DNA from: Cymbidium sinense
Taxonomy: Eukaryota; Streptophyta; Magnoliopsida; Asparagales; Orchidaceae
Assembly: GCA_021442155.1 (NCBI GenBank)
Contig: CM038216.1
Span: 161,247,983-161,311,982, forward strand
DNA: 64,000 bases
Reading direction: 5' to 3'
Within the stretch, counting starts at the first letter, position 1, and each line of letters starts with the position of its first letter. Under the pieces are notes generated by a model. That model did not search any database and had not been told where the DNA came from. It saw only the letters and a list, made by a program, of their open reading frames with translations. Positions 47,108-61,929 of the stretch are shown piece after piece. Position numbers and translations under genes: made by a program.

Positions 47108-48615
47108 TGGTGTTTTAATTTGGAGCTTTAGTGAGACCACTTAGATCTTATGGGGTACTTATTAAAGTGATCGAGTGTGATATTGAGGTATGATGTACTA
47201 TCTCAAAAGATAGAAACATCACTTACAATGGACTCAATCAACTATTAAGGACTCCTAAAAGGATGGGTCTTCGTATATACTAGAGATCATTCCCCTACTT
47301 TATATGGATAAATAAAGTAGGTTTTATTTATGCTAGGTTCTTTAGTACCCTATGAAAGCAAGCTTCCATAATTAATTACATTCTAGGAAATAGAAATTTC
47401 CTAAGAATACTCTCGATTAAAGTACTCAATGAGTATCTTTAAAGATTTCAAGCCTAGATTATCAAAGAATTGTGTGTTATTAGAAATCAAATGGGATTAC
47501 TAGAATAAGAAGACTTTTTCATAGATTCTAAAAGAGAATAAGTAGGAAGCACCCATGATATTAAAAAGCCTAGTGAGTACTTCAATCTACCTTATAGTGA
47601 GGCTTCACATTTTTGAAAGAGAGAAAATTATTTATTTGAGTTAAAATTTTATTAGAATGCTAGGACCTAGATTCCAGGAACACAAGATTATGAAAATGCC
47701 TAAGAGGTCAAGACTTGTATTAGTAGAAAAAAAAAGAAATGAGCTACCTCAGAACCTAAATCTAAAGTGCTTTAGCACAAGCCAAGAGCTCAACCTAACT
47801 CTTCTTGGGGAAAATGAGATATAATGTTTCACCTCCGCAAGAGAGAATGAATGGTTCCTGACTTTCCTAGACTTACAACCATTTGGAGTGGATGCCAACT
47901 AATACCTCATATGCTTTAAACTCATGCAGGCAGGTCTTATGTAGATGCAAGATACCTAAGCTATTATTTAATTATAAAGAAAGCTAGAATCCTAAACTCA
48001 CTTCCTAAGAGACTAGATAATATTCGGTATGCAAACATGACTTAGACTAATGTTAAAATTTTATAAGTTTTTAAAATCATTTGGCACATTTATTTTTAGA
48101 CCAAGGCTTGGAAAAATTATGCCTACATGCAATGACAAAATTAAGTTATAGGTTAAATAAACTAGAAGAGGTGTTCTCCACTACAAGGGATCACCCTCAA
48201 AGGTCAAGCGTATCGCTTATCGTGCAAGAGTGGAGATTATCTTTATTCAAGAGTGACACAATATGATATACATGTTATTTTAGTATACAATCATTCAGCT
48301 AAGAGGTTGCTAAATCTTTTATTATCTTAATTAAAAGCCTTGGCTTTAAAATGAGGTTGTGAGCTAAATTAAGATTTAGTTATGAGTTACTTAGTGAGGG
48401 TAGAAAATTTAATTTTTTATTCTAAAGAGCCTACCACATCTAGGCCACACATCAAATCATCACACTTTAAGAAACCTATGAAAAGTAAGCTATTTCTATT
48501 GCATAAACTACATAATAATCAAATATTTGAATTTCATAAAAGAATAAGCGGCCAATATGGCCGAGTACCACCATACACCCCAAAAAAGAGAAAATGTTGG
48601 GTAGTCGAGCTCTAC

Positions 48616-48622
48616 CCTTATA
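48616..48622 (-). promoter_or_regulatory. TATA-like element of copy C
   Basis: Minus-strand TATAAGG followed by GTAGAGCTCGACTACCC. Confidence 0.5.
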
Positions 48623-49769
48623 CAACACAGATTATAATTGAATGTTAAAATTAAAATAAATGCTATGGGGGCCTTCAATCCTTACTCTTCTTTCCTTCTT
48701 TGGATCTATTTACTCTAGGCTTCATAGGGCCTCCCAAGTCTTTGCCTTCTAGCCACTGCTCATCCTAATACCCATAAAACTAATCATAATCCTATTATAA
48801 AAATTACATATTCATGAAAAATAAAGTCTAACTACACTTGTAAAATAGACATTAGGTAAACAAACATACAAGTCAAGCAATTATATTTTACATCTTTGGA
48901 CTTAACACTTTACACTTAGGTAGCCAAACCCACTTGTCTTAATTGGATTATGCTTAGGGGCATAATTATATTTATTTATTATTAGAGTGACCCATTTAGC
49001 ACAATCCCCTATATAAAATATCATTAGGCTATTAACGACTTAACATCTAGTCTACACATGTATAATCCTAACATCTAGTCTAAAATATTACATCAAAAAA
49101 TAAAACACATCACCATAACATACACTGGCCTAACTTAAAATTAGAATTGGTGACTTAGCATTCTAATGTGTGTGCTAAGATTTTAGTGTGGCATGCCTTG
49201 GTTAAGCTTTGGAAGTATGATTGTCTAAAGTTTTGGAATTGTTTAAATTTATCATTAGGGTTGGTTTCTATTCAAATCTAGATTGATTGATTTTAATTTG
49301 CATTTTCTCATTTTATTTAATACTTACTTAGCATCTAGCTATTATAAAAAGAAGAAAGAGACTTGGCCCTATCATCCCTATCATAAGTTATTTTCAAAAG
49401 GTAAACTATTATAGTTTTGGTTTTCTTAGTGAACCACTTATGAAATTTTTTTTATTGAGCCTAAGTTTATATTAGTTTTAATAAATCTTATTCAAACATG
49501 AGAGACATCTTAGGATTAACGAAAGTAAGTCACCATCATAAGAGTAATATTCCACTACTTCCTTTCATTATCAATAACATTCATATTCTTTCATCTTTAG
49601 TCTTCTTAATATTTTATTTAACATATATACATGCAATATACACATATTTTTGCACACTTAATGAATGTTAATGCATGAATTTAATAGAAAAGAAAGATTT
49701 CATCTCATAGCTAAGCATATGTAAATATGTATTATAAATTTAAGCATGTACGTGCTTAAACTAAGGAAG

Positions 49770-50095
49770 TGAGATTATCTCAAACCTCCTTGGGGCTACT
49801 TAATGCCTCATGTTCCTAGGATGTCCTGACTATATACTTGTTAATTAGAATACATGTGGATATATACATAAGCATAAAAACAAAATCATGCAAAGGTTAT
49901 ATAAAACCTTTTATTCATGTAAAGTTTAATGACATGAAAAGAAAAGTTTTATCCTATATTCTAGCACATGTATACACATAAATGAAATTAAGCAAGTACA
50001 TGATATTGTTAAACCAGGGAAGTGAGATTATTTAAGACCTCCTTGGAGCTAATTAAAGCTTTGTGTTCCTGAGATGTCCAAACTATATACTTGTT
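49770..50095 (-). repeat. two hairpin modules in copy C
   Basis: Copies about 253 bp apart; on the plus strand they appear as AAACTAAGGAAGTGAGATTA ... CCTCCTTGGGGCTA and AAACCAGGGAAGTGAGATTA ... CCTCCTTGGAGCTA. Same module as at 6.0-6.3 kb, reversed. Confidence 0.78.
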
Positions 50096-51311
50096 AATTC
50101 AAATACATGTAAACATACACATAAAACATAAAGATAAAACAATCCCTTACTATCTTTAAGATACAAATAAGTGGAGATTTCATTAAGTACTTTCAATAAA
50201 CATTGATTTAAATTTCATACTCTTTGATTCAATATCAATTTGTAATTTCAAAATAATTTGAGATTTATTAGTGATAATAGCCACCATCTCATAACATTTA
50301 TCCAACTCATGCAATTTGAATGCAATCATATTCTTTTAAATTTTTTTTTAAAACATGATCACATGAAACAAATGGCATACACATTTAGGATAATTGAAAG
50401 AAACTAATCAAATGTCACCACATAACATACTCAATTTCATTGAGTCCTAAGGATAATCAAGCCAAATAAATATTCTTTAACACTAATTAAAATTCTTACA
50501 AAATTTAATTTTAATGTTTAAGTTATTAAAACTTAAAGAAAAGAAATGATACATAGGATTCACTCCATCCCATGTTGGTTACTTAACATGTTTAAGGGAA
50601 AGAAATTAAATATGTTTTATGAGTTGATTAGGTTCAAGCCATTAATCACATCAATTTGATTACCCTTCCATAAGCTTCTTTAATTAGTTAAACACTTGAT
50701 TCATGAGCCTTCAATGATATGCTTTGGAAAAGTAAAATTAGCAATGCACCTAAAGACGTCTAATGCAATTAGACTCATGCTTAAGAGTTAATTAAATTAA
50801 AGAAGAAACATGTTTAAGTTAAATACTCTTATGATTTCCCCACACCAATGAGATAATCATAATTTCTTTAATGACTTTATGCTATTCAACACATAAAGGG
50901 ATTAATGGGTTGCACTTGAGTTATCTAAATCAATTTCAAAATTTTATATTTATTTGATTATTAATTTTTCTTAATTATTCCTTAATTATTCAAAACATAT
51001 TAATTAACCCTCTTATGGAAGTATGCTTGGAAAAATAAATAAATAAGGGGTCCTAATTATTTCTCTTATTATACTGACTATTTACATTGATTAATTAACA
51101 TTAATTGCTTATTTTTTTTACTGTTCATTAATTTTGATAATCATTTAATTAATTAAAGAGGGTAAGTCAGGTTAAAATTCTAAAATCTTCAAACCATATG
51201 AAAAATTATTTCAAGAAACTTATGGGAGGTAGAGAACATCCCATAGAATCATGCCACCGAATTTAGAATTAATTAGCTAAGTAATTTGACCTTAATTATG
51301 ATAATTCACCT

Positions 51312-54300
51312 TGTAGAGAAAATTTATGACACCACATAGAATTTTGGAATTTCTTATTTGGATGATCAAATGCGACATTAAGGAATAAATATATTATCTA
51401 GGAAGATAAACATGTTATCTTATAATGGATTCGATCATTAAATAAAAGACTCGTAAGGCTGATGGGTCTTTTGTGTTGCAGAGATTTTTCTCCTGAATTA
51501 CATGAAATGTAGAACAGGGTGTAGTTTAAACTGGGTCCATGATTCCCTATAGAGGCAAGCCTCTATAGTTAATTATATCTTAATAAGGGTCTCTTCCTAA
51601 GAATACTCTCGATTAAAGAAATGAATTGTCATTTCTAAGGATTTCAAAGTTGGTTTTCCAAAGGATTGATTTTAGAATTTTCAATTGGGATTGGTTCAAA
51701 TTGAAGAGAGTTCTTTTCAAAAGTTAATTGGGAGAAAGTAAGAAATGCCTATTGATATTAGGAAGGCAGTAGGCATTTTAAATATCTATAATTGGGATTT
51801 CAATTTGGAATTTAATTTAGATTTTGAGTTGACATTTTCTTAGAAGTCTAGGACTTAGATTCTAGCAGCACAAGACTGTAAAAATGTCTAGGGTTGAAGA
51901 CTTATTCCTGAAAATAATGCTTTAGAACCTAGTATACAAGTGCTTCTAAGACATTTCAAATGCTCGACCTAGTTCTATTTTGGAAATTATCAGTCATTCC
52001 ACTCACTTGAGGGAACTAACCTATGATTGACTCTTCTGGACTTACAACCTGCTTGGAGAAGGCTACCAACTAATACCACCTAAGTGTGTTTTAAATTCAT
52101 GAAGACAAGTCTTATGAATGCAAAATGGTTGGGATGTTGTATTCTTTTTAGGAAAAAATTTTATGAACCTAGACTCACTCCTTAATCCCCAAGATCATAT
52201 AGGGTATGAAATACATCTAACTAATGCATATTTTTCATATTTTTTAAATATTTTGATTCAAGATTCATTTAAGATCTTGGGTATGCATTTTATGCCTAAT
52301 GTCATGCAATTATAAATGATTGTGGACCAAATCAATATAGAAGGCAAGCTTCCTCAAGAAGGTGGTCATCCTCATAGGACATGTGCCCCTTATGTGCAAT
52401 GGGAAAAGTTGCCCAATCCAAGGAATAGAAATAATATGATTTCCTAATTTCAAACCTAATTATTTCTAATTGATTTTATGTTGTACCAAAGGCTTTAATT
52501 TATATGAGGTTTCATGTTTTCTTTAGTTTTTGCTTTAGTTGTTTAGATTCATTTAATTTTATATTAGTTTCTTTAATTTTTCCAGGCAATCATTCACAGG
52601 AAAGCACAACATAGAAAGACTTCTAAAAAAGTAGGTTGATTCTATTGCACCCAAAATAAATTAGCTAATTTAAATTTATAAGAAAATGCCAATGCAGCCA
52701 TGTACCATTGTACATCCTGGAAGAAAAGGGAAATGGGAAGCCGAAGCTTGCCCTTATATAACTTGGCCTAGAACTACCGGTTTAGATTTATGGGACTTCT
52801 TTCTACGGTAGTCTCCTTCTTCAGGGAAATCCGTTGGGCTCCACAAGAGACCACTGCACCTATCTTATGGTAGGGTCAGCTTCTGTTAATGCTAGACCCC
52901 ATAGATCCTAACCTAATTTTAAGCTTAAATTTACATTTTTGATTTCAAAATCAATTCCCAAGCCTTATAAAACAAATGCTATGAAATACAAATAGCACAC
53001 AACAGTTATATTTCATAAACATATGGGCATAGCATTAGTTGCTTGCTAAGCCCACCTATCCTATGGGCTATGCTTAAGGATTTAAGCATACTTGCAAGAA
53101 ATAACATTTTTTTTATTTTTTATGATTGCAATCCTTTCTAGCATAGCCCCCTACAGAAGATAATGTTAGATGTAGAAAGAATGTCTACCATCCGGTCTAG
53201 TGAGCAAACAATCCTAGGCATGCAGTCTAAAATAGTACACCACAAAGACATGTGAAGCACAACACATCACAAGGAAGCATAAAGAATCATAGAATGACCT
53301 ATCCAAAGTTTAGGGTCCGTGACCTGATGATATAGTGTGTGAAGAAGATATGCTTGTGTGGCAAGACTTTGCTAAGCTTCTTTAGTTTATGTTTCAATTT
53401 GGAGTTTGAGTTTGTTTGAATTTTACCTTTGGGTGGTTTCAATTCAAATGATTTAGTGATTTATTTTCCATTTTTATTTTCACTTTATTTGATTAAAGTG
53501 ATGTTTAGGTTTTCAAGAATGAAGAGTAGATTGAATTCTATTTTTGAATGGAACTCACCTTATTCAACATCCTAATTCCTAATAGAATGAAATCCTCATC
53601 CTAAGATGAAGATTCATCCTAAAGGTCTAACTAAGATCATTAAGTATCTTAATTAATCCTTTTGATTTCATTTAGTTTATGTAATTTGGATTGATGTTTC
53701 ATTTCTTTGAAAATTGAATTTGATTTTCGATCTTGGTTTAGTTTTCAATTTAGTTTGGCTTGAATTATTTCATTTGATTTTATTTAAATTGGTTCATTTC
53801 ATTTAATTAATTAATTTCATTTAGTTTTAAATTGATTTGGTGTTTTGACTTTGGTTTGTTTTGGTTTATTTTACCTTAGGCATTTAGGTTAAGATTTGGA
53901 TTGAGTTATGTTGGTTTCATGTGATTTGATTTAATTAACCTAAGATTTGTATTCATTCTTAGATTAATTGAATTGGAGATTAATGATTTCATTAAGTGTT
54001 GGTGATTTAGGTCATAATGTTTGATTTAATTAAGGATTTCATTAATTTAAGGCTTAATTTCATTAGTCATTAAGTTTGAAATTGATTAATTCTTTGATAT
54101 AGGATGTTTGGAGAACTACCCTCAAGAGTTTCTGATGTTTGATTGAGATTAGTTCAATTTATTTCATGATTTAATAGATTAATAAATTTTCTTATTTATT
54201 ATTGATTAATATTGATCTAAGAATTTGGAAATTCAATAATTCCCAATCCAGAGATCAATTAGGTTTGGGATTTTTATGGAAAGTGGGGTTACATGCCAAT

Positions 54301-55867
54301 TTTATGTTTCCAAAGTTTCATTAAGATTAGATCATAATTAGAGTGTAATTAAGGATTTAATTATTTCATTAAAACCTAAATTATGCCTAATTGAATGAAA
54401 TTCATTTAGGGGTTTTATTTTTCATTGATTTCTCACTAAAATATGTTTTCAATAAGGGTTTATTCATAATTTGTGGACAATTGTTTGATTTATTATGATT
54501 TAATTAAATTCTGATTAATTATTTAAATTAATTAATTAAATTAATTACTTAATTAAGTCAATTTTTAATTTATTAAGTTTAAATGAGTTTCATTAGTGTT
54601 TTAATATTTATTAGGATTTATTAAGTTGATTTATGGTTGTTTGATTCATTTTCATTAATTAATTTGTTTAATATAAATTTATTTAATTAAATTTAAAGTT
54701 TAGGATTTGAAATTTTATTTGTCATAAAATACATTGAAATAAATCATGAAAATTTTTATAAAGTGTGCTTTTAGCCCAATTTCATTTCCCAAAGTTTCAA
54801 TTCAATTAGATTTATGGTATGGGTGTAATTAAGGTTTAATGTTTTCACTTAAACCCAAATTAAGGCTAAAATAGTAAAAATAAATTGAGGATTTTAATTT
54901 TCATGGATTTCTCTCATCAAGATGAATCCATAGAGCCCCATTTGTATTTTTTGGATTTATATTTATTTTCCTTTGATTTTTAGAAGTTCTGAGTGATTTC
55001 TACAAAATTTTTAATCCAAAATCCCTATTTTTCCCTTTAAACCAGTCAACGTTGATGTGGCAGCCCTGCCGTATTTCTCACGCTGATTGGTACATGCATG
55101 ATCCACGTGGATCCCATGTTAAAAAGGTGGTGGGATGCGGGATTGATCCAGACCATCTGTAATTGATCTACGAATCCTAAGGGAGTTAAATCAAATGGTC
55201 CGCCTAGATCTAGTCCATTTCTTTTAAAAGGAATGGATGGTTCGGATTGCATCTCCTTCTCTGGATGGTGAGAATTGAGAATCATCCATGGTTTTGCTTG
55301 ATTTTCGGTGATCTACCCATCAAAATCTCACGTTTTCAATTGCAAATCCATTATGGATGGATATCTTATAGATCTATGCAGTTTGATCTCACTTAAAATC
55401 AAGTTTTCTTCATAAAGCTTCAAAATTGAAAATCTTGGGGGTATGTTAATGGTGTACATTTATTTTGGTGATCTTCGGCGATGGGGTTGTTTCGATTAGC
55501 TTTGGAATGATGAGAGAAGCTTGTATGCCAAAGGAATTAGATCCTCTCCCTCTGGATTGCTCCCTAGACCAAGCCCACTTGCAACCTGTTGGCTTTGATG
55601 GTTCTTTGGCCTCCTGGAGGTGAGGAAGTCAGGAGCATTCGTTTTGGCTTAATTTTTGATGGTGAAGGTGTTGGTAGCTTCAATTTGAGGTGAAATTCAC
55701 TCCCTTCGATTTCACCAATGGAGAGCCTTCAGTTCCATTCGTGCGCCACTGTGCCGATGGTGATAGATCGGGAAAGGTCTTAAGCTTCATCTCTAGGTTT
55801 GGTGGAAATTTTTGAATAAAAAGTGGGAGGGAATAAGCTCCCCTTCCCCTCTTTCCATAAGTGGTTG
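51312..55867 (-). mobile_element. giant LTR-like repeat, copy D (5'-truncated)
   Basis: Minus-oriented and closest to copy B. Its 3' end (plus-strand left edge) is TGTAGAGAAAATTTATGACA, a TG...CA type terminus. It contains the TATAAGG block (52752-52758), GCCATGTACCATTGTACATCC, ATGCAGTCTAAAATAGTAC (about 53220) and the block AACATCCTAATTCCTAATAG near 53558. A GC-richer island (55030-55860) includes the palindrome GATCCACGTGGATC at 55100-55113. The hairpin module is not evident. It is cut at 55867 by the 3' end of copy E. No coding sequence is recognised. Confidence 0.6.
52752..52758 (-). promoter_or_regulatory. TATA-like element of copy D
   Basis: Minus-strand TATAAGG followed by GCAAGCTTCGGCTTCCC, a diverged version of the block in copies A, B, C and E. 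Confidence 0.45.
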
Positions 55868-57321
55868 TGGTGTTTATTTTTTGGATGTGGGACACCATGC
55901 AGATCTTAGGGGGTACTTATTAAAGTGATTGGGTACAACATTAAGGAATGATGCACTATCCCAAAAGATAGAAATCACCATCCTATAATAAACCTAATTA
56001 TCTAATTAGGACTCCTAAGGCATGATTGGTCTTTGAATATACAATAGATCTTTCCTCTGCTTTATATGGAAAATTAAAGCAAGGTATTTTTTTATGCCAA
56101 GTTCGTTAAGTTTTATAATTAATTACATCCTAAGGGGTATGAATCCCTTAATAATGCTCTCGATTAAAGTAGCAATTAAAGTCTCCAAAGATTTTAAGTC
56201 TAGAATATCAATAAATATGTTATGTTTGGAAAATCAAGTAGGAAAACTCAAGGAGAAGACTTATTATCAAAGCCAAACAAAATGAGTAGGGAATGCTCTT
56301 GATACTTGGAAACATAGTAAGCATTTCAACCTATCCTATAATTGGGCTCTATAATTTTGAAATTGAGAAGATCAATTTAGTTAAAGTGGACATTTTATTA
56401 GAAAGCTAAGATTTATAATCCAACAACACAAGATTGTGAAAATGCCTAAGAGGTGAGGATTTAAACTTGTAGCCCGAAGGAAACATCAACCTCATATCCT
56501 AAATCTATGGAGCTTTAGCATAAGCCAAAGCATGACCTAAATCAAAATAGAGATGGGTATATAGTTTACCTCCACAAGAGAGGATAAATCACTCGACAGC
56601 TTGCTTACAACCGCTTGGAGTGGCAGCCAGCTAACTCCTCCTATGCTTTAAAACCATATAGGCAAGTCAAATGATCTTTTGCAAGATAGTTAGGTTGTCA
56701 TTATTTAGAAAGAGACTAAAGTCCTAAACCCACTCCCTAAAGAGATTAGAGCATGAGTGGTATGAATAATGACTTAGTCTAATGCAAATCTATTTTAAAA
56801 TTTTATTTATATTTGACACTTCATTTTGATAAAGGCTTTGGGATTTTGTATGCTTATATGCATGGTAAAATTAGATTATTGGATAAATCAACAAGAAGTT
56901 GTGTTTTCCACCACAAGGGATTCCCTCAAAGGTCAAGCATTCCCCTATCATGCAAGGATGGAAATCCTCTATTTTCAAGAGAGAAAGAATATGCATGCAT
57001 GATATTAGACATACAACCATACAACTAAGGGGTTGTTAAATCTTTTAATTATCTTGATTTAATGCCTAGGCTTTATGCGAAGTTATGAGTTATTTAAAAA
57101 TTTAATTATGAGTTGTAGTTGGGTAAAATATTTATTTTTCTCTAAGAGCCTAATCACATCCATGCCATACAACAAACACCAATCATAAAGAAATTATGAA
57201 AAGGCATGCCATTTATATTGCAAATTAAATAAAACAACAATCAACTTTATAAAACTAACACAAAAGAATAAAAGGTCGGTATCGCCGTACAACCCAAAAA
57301 TAAAGGGTAGCCGAGCTCTAC

Positions 57322-57328
57322 TCTTATA
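57322..57328 (-). promoter_or_regulatory. TATA-like element of copy E
   Basis: Minus-strand TATAAGA followed by GTAGAGCTCGGCTACCC. Confidence 0.5.
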
Positions 57329-58449
57329 CAACCCAGATTATAAAAGAATAATTACAAGAATGAATACATGCTATAGGGGGACTTCATCCCTTCAAACTTC
57401 ATGTTTTCTTTCCTACTTTGATTTTGTTCGCTTCAAGGCATCACATGGCACATAAGACATAGTCTTCTAGCCAATGTTCATCCTAATTTCACCATAGCTA
57501 ATCCTAAGTCTTAATTGCAAAAAATATATTTAAATGGAAAGAGTAAATCTAACTACACCTGCAAAATAGAGGTTAGCTAAACATACATTCCACCTAAGCA
57601 ATTATATTCATAATTTGGACTTAGCACCCTGCATATGGGTAACTAAGTCCACCGGTCTTAACTTGGATAATGCTTAGGGCCTTAAGCAACCTGCAAAGAG
57701 AGCATTTATATTTATTTTTAAGCAACCCCTTCAGCATAATCCTTTGTAGAAAACATGATTAGGCTAATCATGGCCTACCATCCAGTCTATGAAACATACA
57801 CCCTAACATTCAGTCTAAAATAATACATCACAAAATAAAATATACATCAAACCATGAACCGTCCTAATATAAGGCTAGAAGTAGTGACTTAATCTAATGT
57901 GTATGTATTAAGGCTTGTGTGGTATGCCCTAACTAGGCTTTAGAGTTAAGATTTTCTAAGTGTAAAAAGATTCAATTTAAAGGGTGATTTCACTTCAAGT
58001 GCTTCAAATGATTGGCAAGTTTTAATTTATATTTTCTTTGGTTTTATATGACCAACACTTAGCAACTAAGTGTTATAAAGAGAAGAAAAGAGGTTGCCCT
58101 CTTTCATCCCTATCTTAAACCACTTTCTAAAGCATGTTAATCCTAAGTTTAGGTTCACCTTAAATGATTGAATTCAACATGAAAGGCTTCTTAAGATTAG
58201 TTTGAGTGAACTACTAACACATGACATACATCAATTTATTCATTTCCATCACACATAGCATTCATATGTCTCAACTCTAAGTATAACTATACATGCAACA
58301 TATTTTAGCACACTCAAATGATAAATATAGATGTGCATATTTGAAGTTTATATTTCTTATTTGATTGAATTATTTAATCATATTAATTTAGAGCTTTACC
58401 AAATTCTTATTAAAAAAGATATAAGAACGAAATTAAATAGGTATGTGTC

Positions 58450-59055
58450 ATTATTAAACCAGGGAAGTAAGGTAATAAAATGACCTCCTTGGGGCTAACT
58501 AAAGCCTCGTATTCCTGGGATGTCCAAACTATATACCCATTTACATTCAAACACATGTAAATTTGTATATAAGAACATAAGGAAAGAGACCCAAATCATA
58601 TGGATAATTAATTCAATCATTTAGTCCATCATGAATACATGTATTCTTAGTAGAAAAGATTGATTTTCATCCTTTATCCACACATACATGCACATGTAAA
58701 GAGAAATAAGTGAGTACGTGCCTTTGTTAAACCAAGGAAGTGAGGTAATCAAATGACCTCCTTGGGGCTAGTTAAAGCCTCATATTTATAGGATGTCTAG
58801 ACTATATACTTTACTATCTCACTACACATGAATGTATATGTAAGTAAGAGAAACAAAATCAAGCAAAAAGTATAGTTTTATTTTATTAGAACATTTATGT
58901 ATGTGAAATAGAATTTCATCCCAATTCTAATGTAGGAACACTTGTAAATGAAATCAAAGAAGTACATGTTATTATTAAACTAGGGAAGTGACGTAATCAA
59001 ATGACCTCTTTGGGGCTAACTAAAGCCTCGTATTACAGGGATGTCCAGACTATAT
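58450..59055 (-). repeat. three hairpin modules in copy E
   Basis: Copies marked by CCTCCTT/CCTCTTT at 58484, 58757 and 59005 (spacings 273 and 248). On the element strand each reads CCAAGGAGGTCATTTGATTA then CCTCACTTCC(T/C)TGGTTTAA. CCAAGGAGGT and ACCTC-ACTTC-CTTGG form a 10-bp inverted repeat interrupted by a 5-base bulge. Confidence 0.8.
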
Positions 59056-60829
59056 ACTTATTAACATTCAAATACATGTGAAACTACATATAGATTAAAG
59101 AAAAGAAAGTCCTATTTCACATATTCAAGCTATAAGCACATGCAAACCTATATGTAATCATAACTACTATCACTTCATATGTTATTACTCATTTATAAGC
59201 TTTTAAAAATACATTTAGATTTAATAGTGATAATAGCCACACATATATTAAATTAAATCAACACATGCAAGCTTGACATAAAGGAAATTCATTTAAGTTT
59301 AAATATTTTGAAAACATGAATGCATGGAACCACATGACACATATTATTTAATATGATTGGAAAGGAATAATAAGACATAAAACACATGTTTCATTGAATC
59401 AAACTAATTCTTAAGGACAATCATATCAAATACAATCATTTAAAGTAAATCAATACTTAAGTTATTTTTGGATGTTTGATTTGATTTAGAGAAAAGAGAA
59501 GATTCAATCATTTACTGCTCCTAACCCATTCCCATATTAGTTAATCAATTTGGTTTAGTGAAAAGAAATTAAGTTGATTTTATAGATTAATTAGGTTGCA
59601 ATAAGAGTTAAGTCCATTAATTATCCTTGCCAATGTTACCTTAAAGTAATTATTTAAATAATTATGAGCCAACATGATATGCATGAAAAATAACTTGCAA
59701 TGATCCTAAGAAATGAAAGGGTCTAATACAATTAGCTCATGATTAAAAATTAATTAGGTTAAGAAACTTAATTAAATACTTTTATGGCTTCTCTACACAT
59801 ATAGGTTAGCCATAATTTCCTTAAATAGATTTAGATTATTAAAAACCTAAAGATCTAACCAAGGAACTTAATTAGATGAGTTCTGAAATGATTATGATTT
59901 TAATTTGATTAATTAATCCATTTAATTAATGAATTAAACCATCAATTAATTCTAAAGTGAAATGAACTTGGGAAAAAAATGGGAAAGAGGTCCCAATCCC
60001 ATTCCCCATGTCCATTCACTATCTCACAATAATAATAAGTTTAATTAATGATTTTCTTACTATCTTGAATATTAATTAAATACCTAATTAATTAAGAAAG
60101 TAATTAAAGCTAAGACAATCAATTTCCCTAATTAATTAAGAAATAAATCCTAAGAAAATTATGGGAGGTAGGAGTCATCCCATTAATCATCCTCAAAAAA
60201 GTTTGGGATTAATTACTTTAGTAATTATGGAGTAATTATGCTAATTAAGTTTTCAATTAATCCCAAATTAAGCCTTAATTATTATTCAAAGTCAATTGGG
60301 ATTATTTTTATTACATTTTTCTCTACAATACCTTCAAAATGAATATTTATTTATATTTTTTTTTTTGGATTTTTCTAGAATTAGTTATGATTTTTGAAAG
60401 TTTCAATTGATTTAAGTGATTTTTCATGATTTTATAAAGTCCATTAATCTATTTTTACTATTATAGACTATGGAACTTTAGAATGCAAAATATCCTAATC
60501 CAGAAAACCTTTTGACTTGAAATTTTTTATGATAGATGTATTTTAACTTTAATTTCAATCTATGAAAATTTCAACTCAATCTGATTTGTATTGTTAGTGT
60601 AATTAAAAATATTTAATTTTTACTAAAACTTAGATTAAGCTCAAATTATGTAGTCAAATTTAAGGATTTTAGGTTTGTTAGATTCCTCTCAGAAAGGTGA
60701 ATCCAATGAGCCCTTATTTGTAACTTTTCTTTAAGTTATTTATTTTCTATGAATTTTTGAAGTTTTAAGTGTTTGATTAATTTTTAAAATCAAAAAATCC
60801 CTAATTTTCTACTTAACACAGTCAGCACT

Positions 60830-61080
60830 TGTGCGACATTGATGCGGTAACGAGGTGCCATGCGCTCGTCGGTGTCACGCCGAACGCGCGAAATGGGATG
60901 GCGATGTGTTTAATCGAACCATCCATCGCAGATAGATGGTCCAGATTGGTTTGCATGATCTGATGGGCCGAAATGCGTGGATCTGTGCGTGATCTCATCT
61001 ATTTGATCTTTGAAAGATGGGATCAGACGGTTGGCGGGTGTTTTGACTAACAGGGCGGATGGAAACACTATTCCTACATG
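60830..61080 (-). other. CpG-rich island of copy E
   Basis: The most CpG-rich stretch of the window, with GTCACGCCGAACGCGCG, GATGCGGTAACGAGG and GGGCCGAAATGCGTGG. It corresponds to 55030-55250 in copy D (GTCAACGTTGATGTGGCAG...). There is no reading frame of note. Retained CpG may mean it is young or protected from methylation-driven decay. Confidence 0.55.
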
Positions 61081-61929
61081 ATTTTTTTAGATTTTTGAGC
61101 AAAATTTCATCCGAATGGGCTCGATTTCATGTCAATTCACACCAAAAAAAACTTTTATTTTCATATTGGAATGTTGTAAAATGAAAAATGCAAGGTTTAT
61201 CTAAGGAAAATTCCTAGAATCATGCAAAAACCCATCACAAACATAAGCTCCTAAGGCCGAATGCAGTTCTTGAAAATTACATCACTGGGGATGATTTTCG
61301 GCAAGGACGATGATCCAGCATGCTCTTGAGTGGAGGAAGAATCCTTGGAATGAGCCTAGGCCTTTGCCTTCACTCTAGAATGATGTATCTACCGGTGACC
61401 ACCGCCTCCTCACTGAAATTCATTTATTTTGGTGTTTTTCACTCCAAAATAAAGTGGAATGGTTGCTGGTTGATTTAGGAGCTCTAGGAGAATGAAATGA
61501 GAGTGTCAATCAAAATAATGGTCTCTAATTTATGTGCTTTGTTTTTGGCCAAAACCCCTCTTTCCTTTTGATTTTTTGGCCCCTAGTGGATGTCCTATGG
61601 CTTTGGGTTGTTGGGAATGGTAGAGAATCATCCTAGGTGGCTTCATTTGAGTGGAGAAGGGTGTGAAAATGCAACCAAGGCAAGGGGAGTGGGAGTCCTT
61701 GCTTGCTAAGTGTCCAAATGGGGGAGTTGAGGTGAATTCACCTCCTCATGAGTCATGGTTGACCCAACTACCTCTTGGGTCAGGTCAGTCAGTGTCCTTG
61801 GTGCCTATGTGGATCGATAGATGAGTGCGAAGTGGCCAAAGAAGAGAAATGACCACTTAGAAAAGTATTTTTTTCTCATGGAATGCTATTGCCCCAAGCA
61901 AAGTGGGAATTTGGCATTGAATTTGATTT

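Larger units (their letters stand above)
47108..51311 (-). mobile_element. giant LTR-like repeat, copy C (5'-truncated)
   Basis: Minus-oriented and collinear with copy A from about A 4680 to A 8974. It ends (plus-strand left edge) TGGTGTTTTAATTTGGAG, the reverse complement of A's 3' end. It contains the TATAAGG block (48616-48622), TTTAGACTAGATG words, two hairpin modules (49770-49850, 50015-50095) and the CCCATGTTGG and GGGAGGTAGAGAACATCCCA blocks. It stops abruptly at 51311 where copy D begins. Reading frames such as 48081-48266 and 48382-48648 are by-products. Confidence 0.65.
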
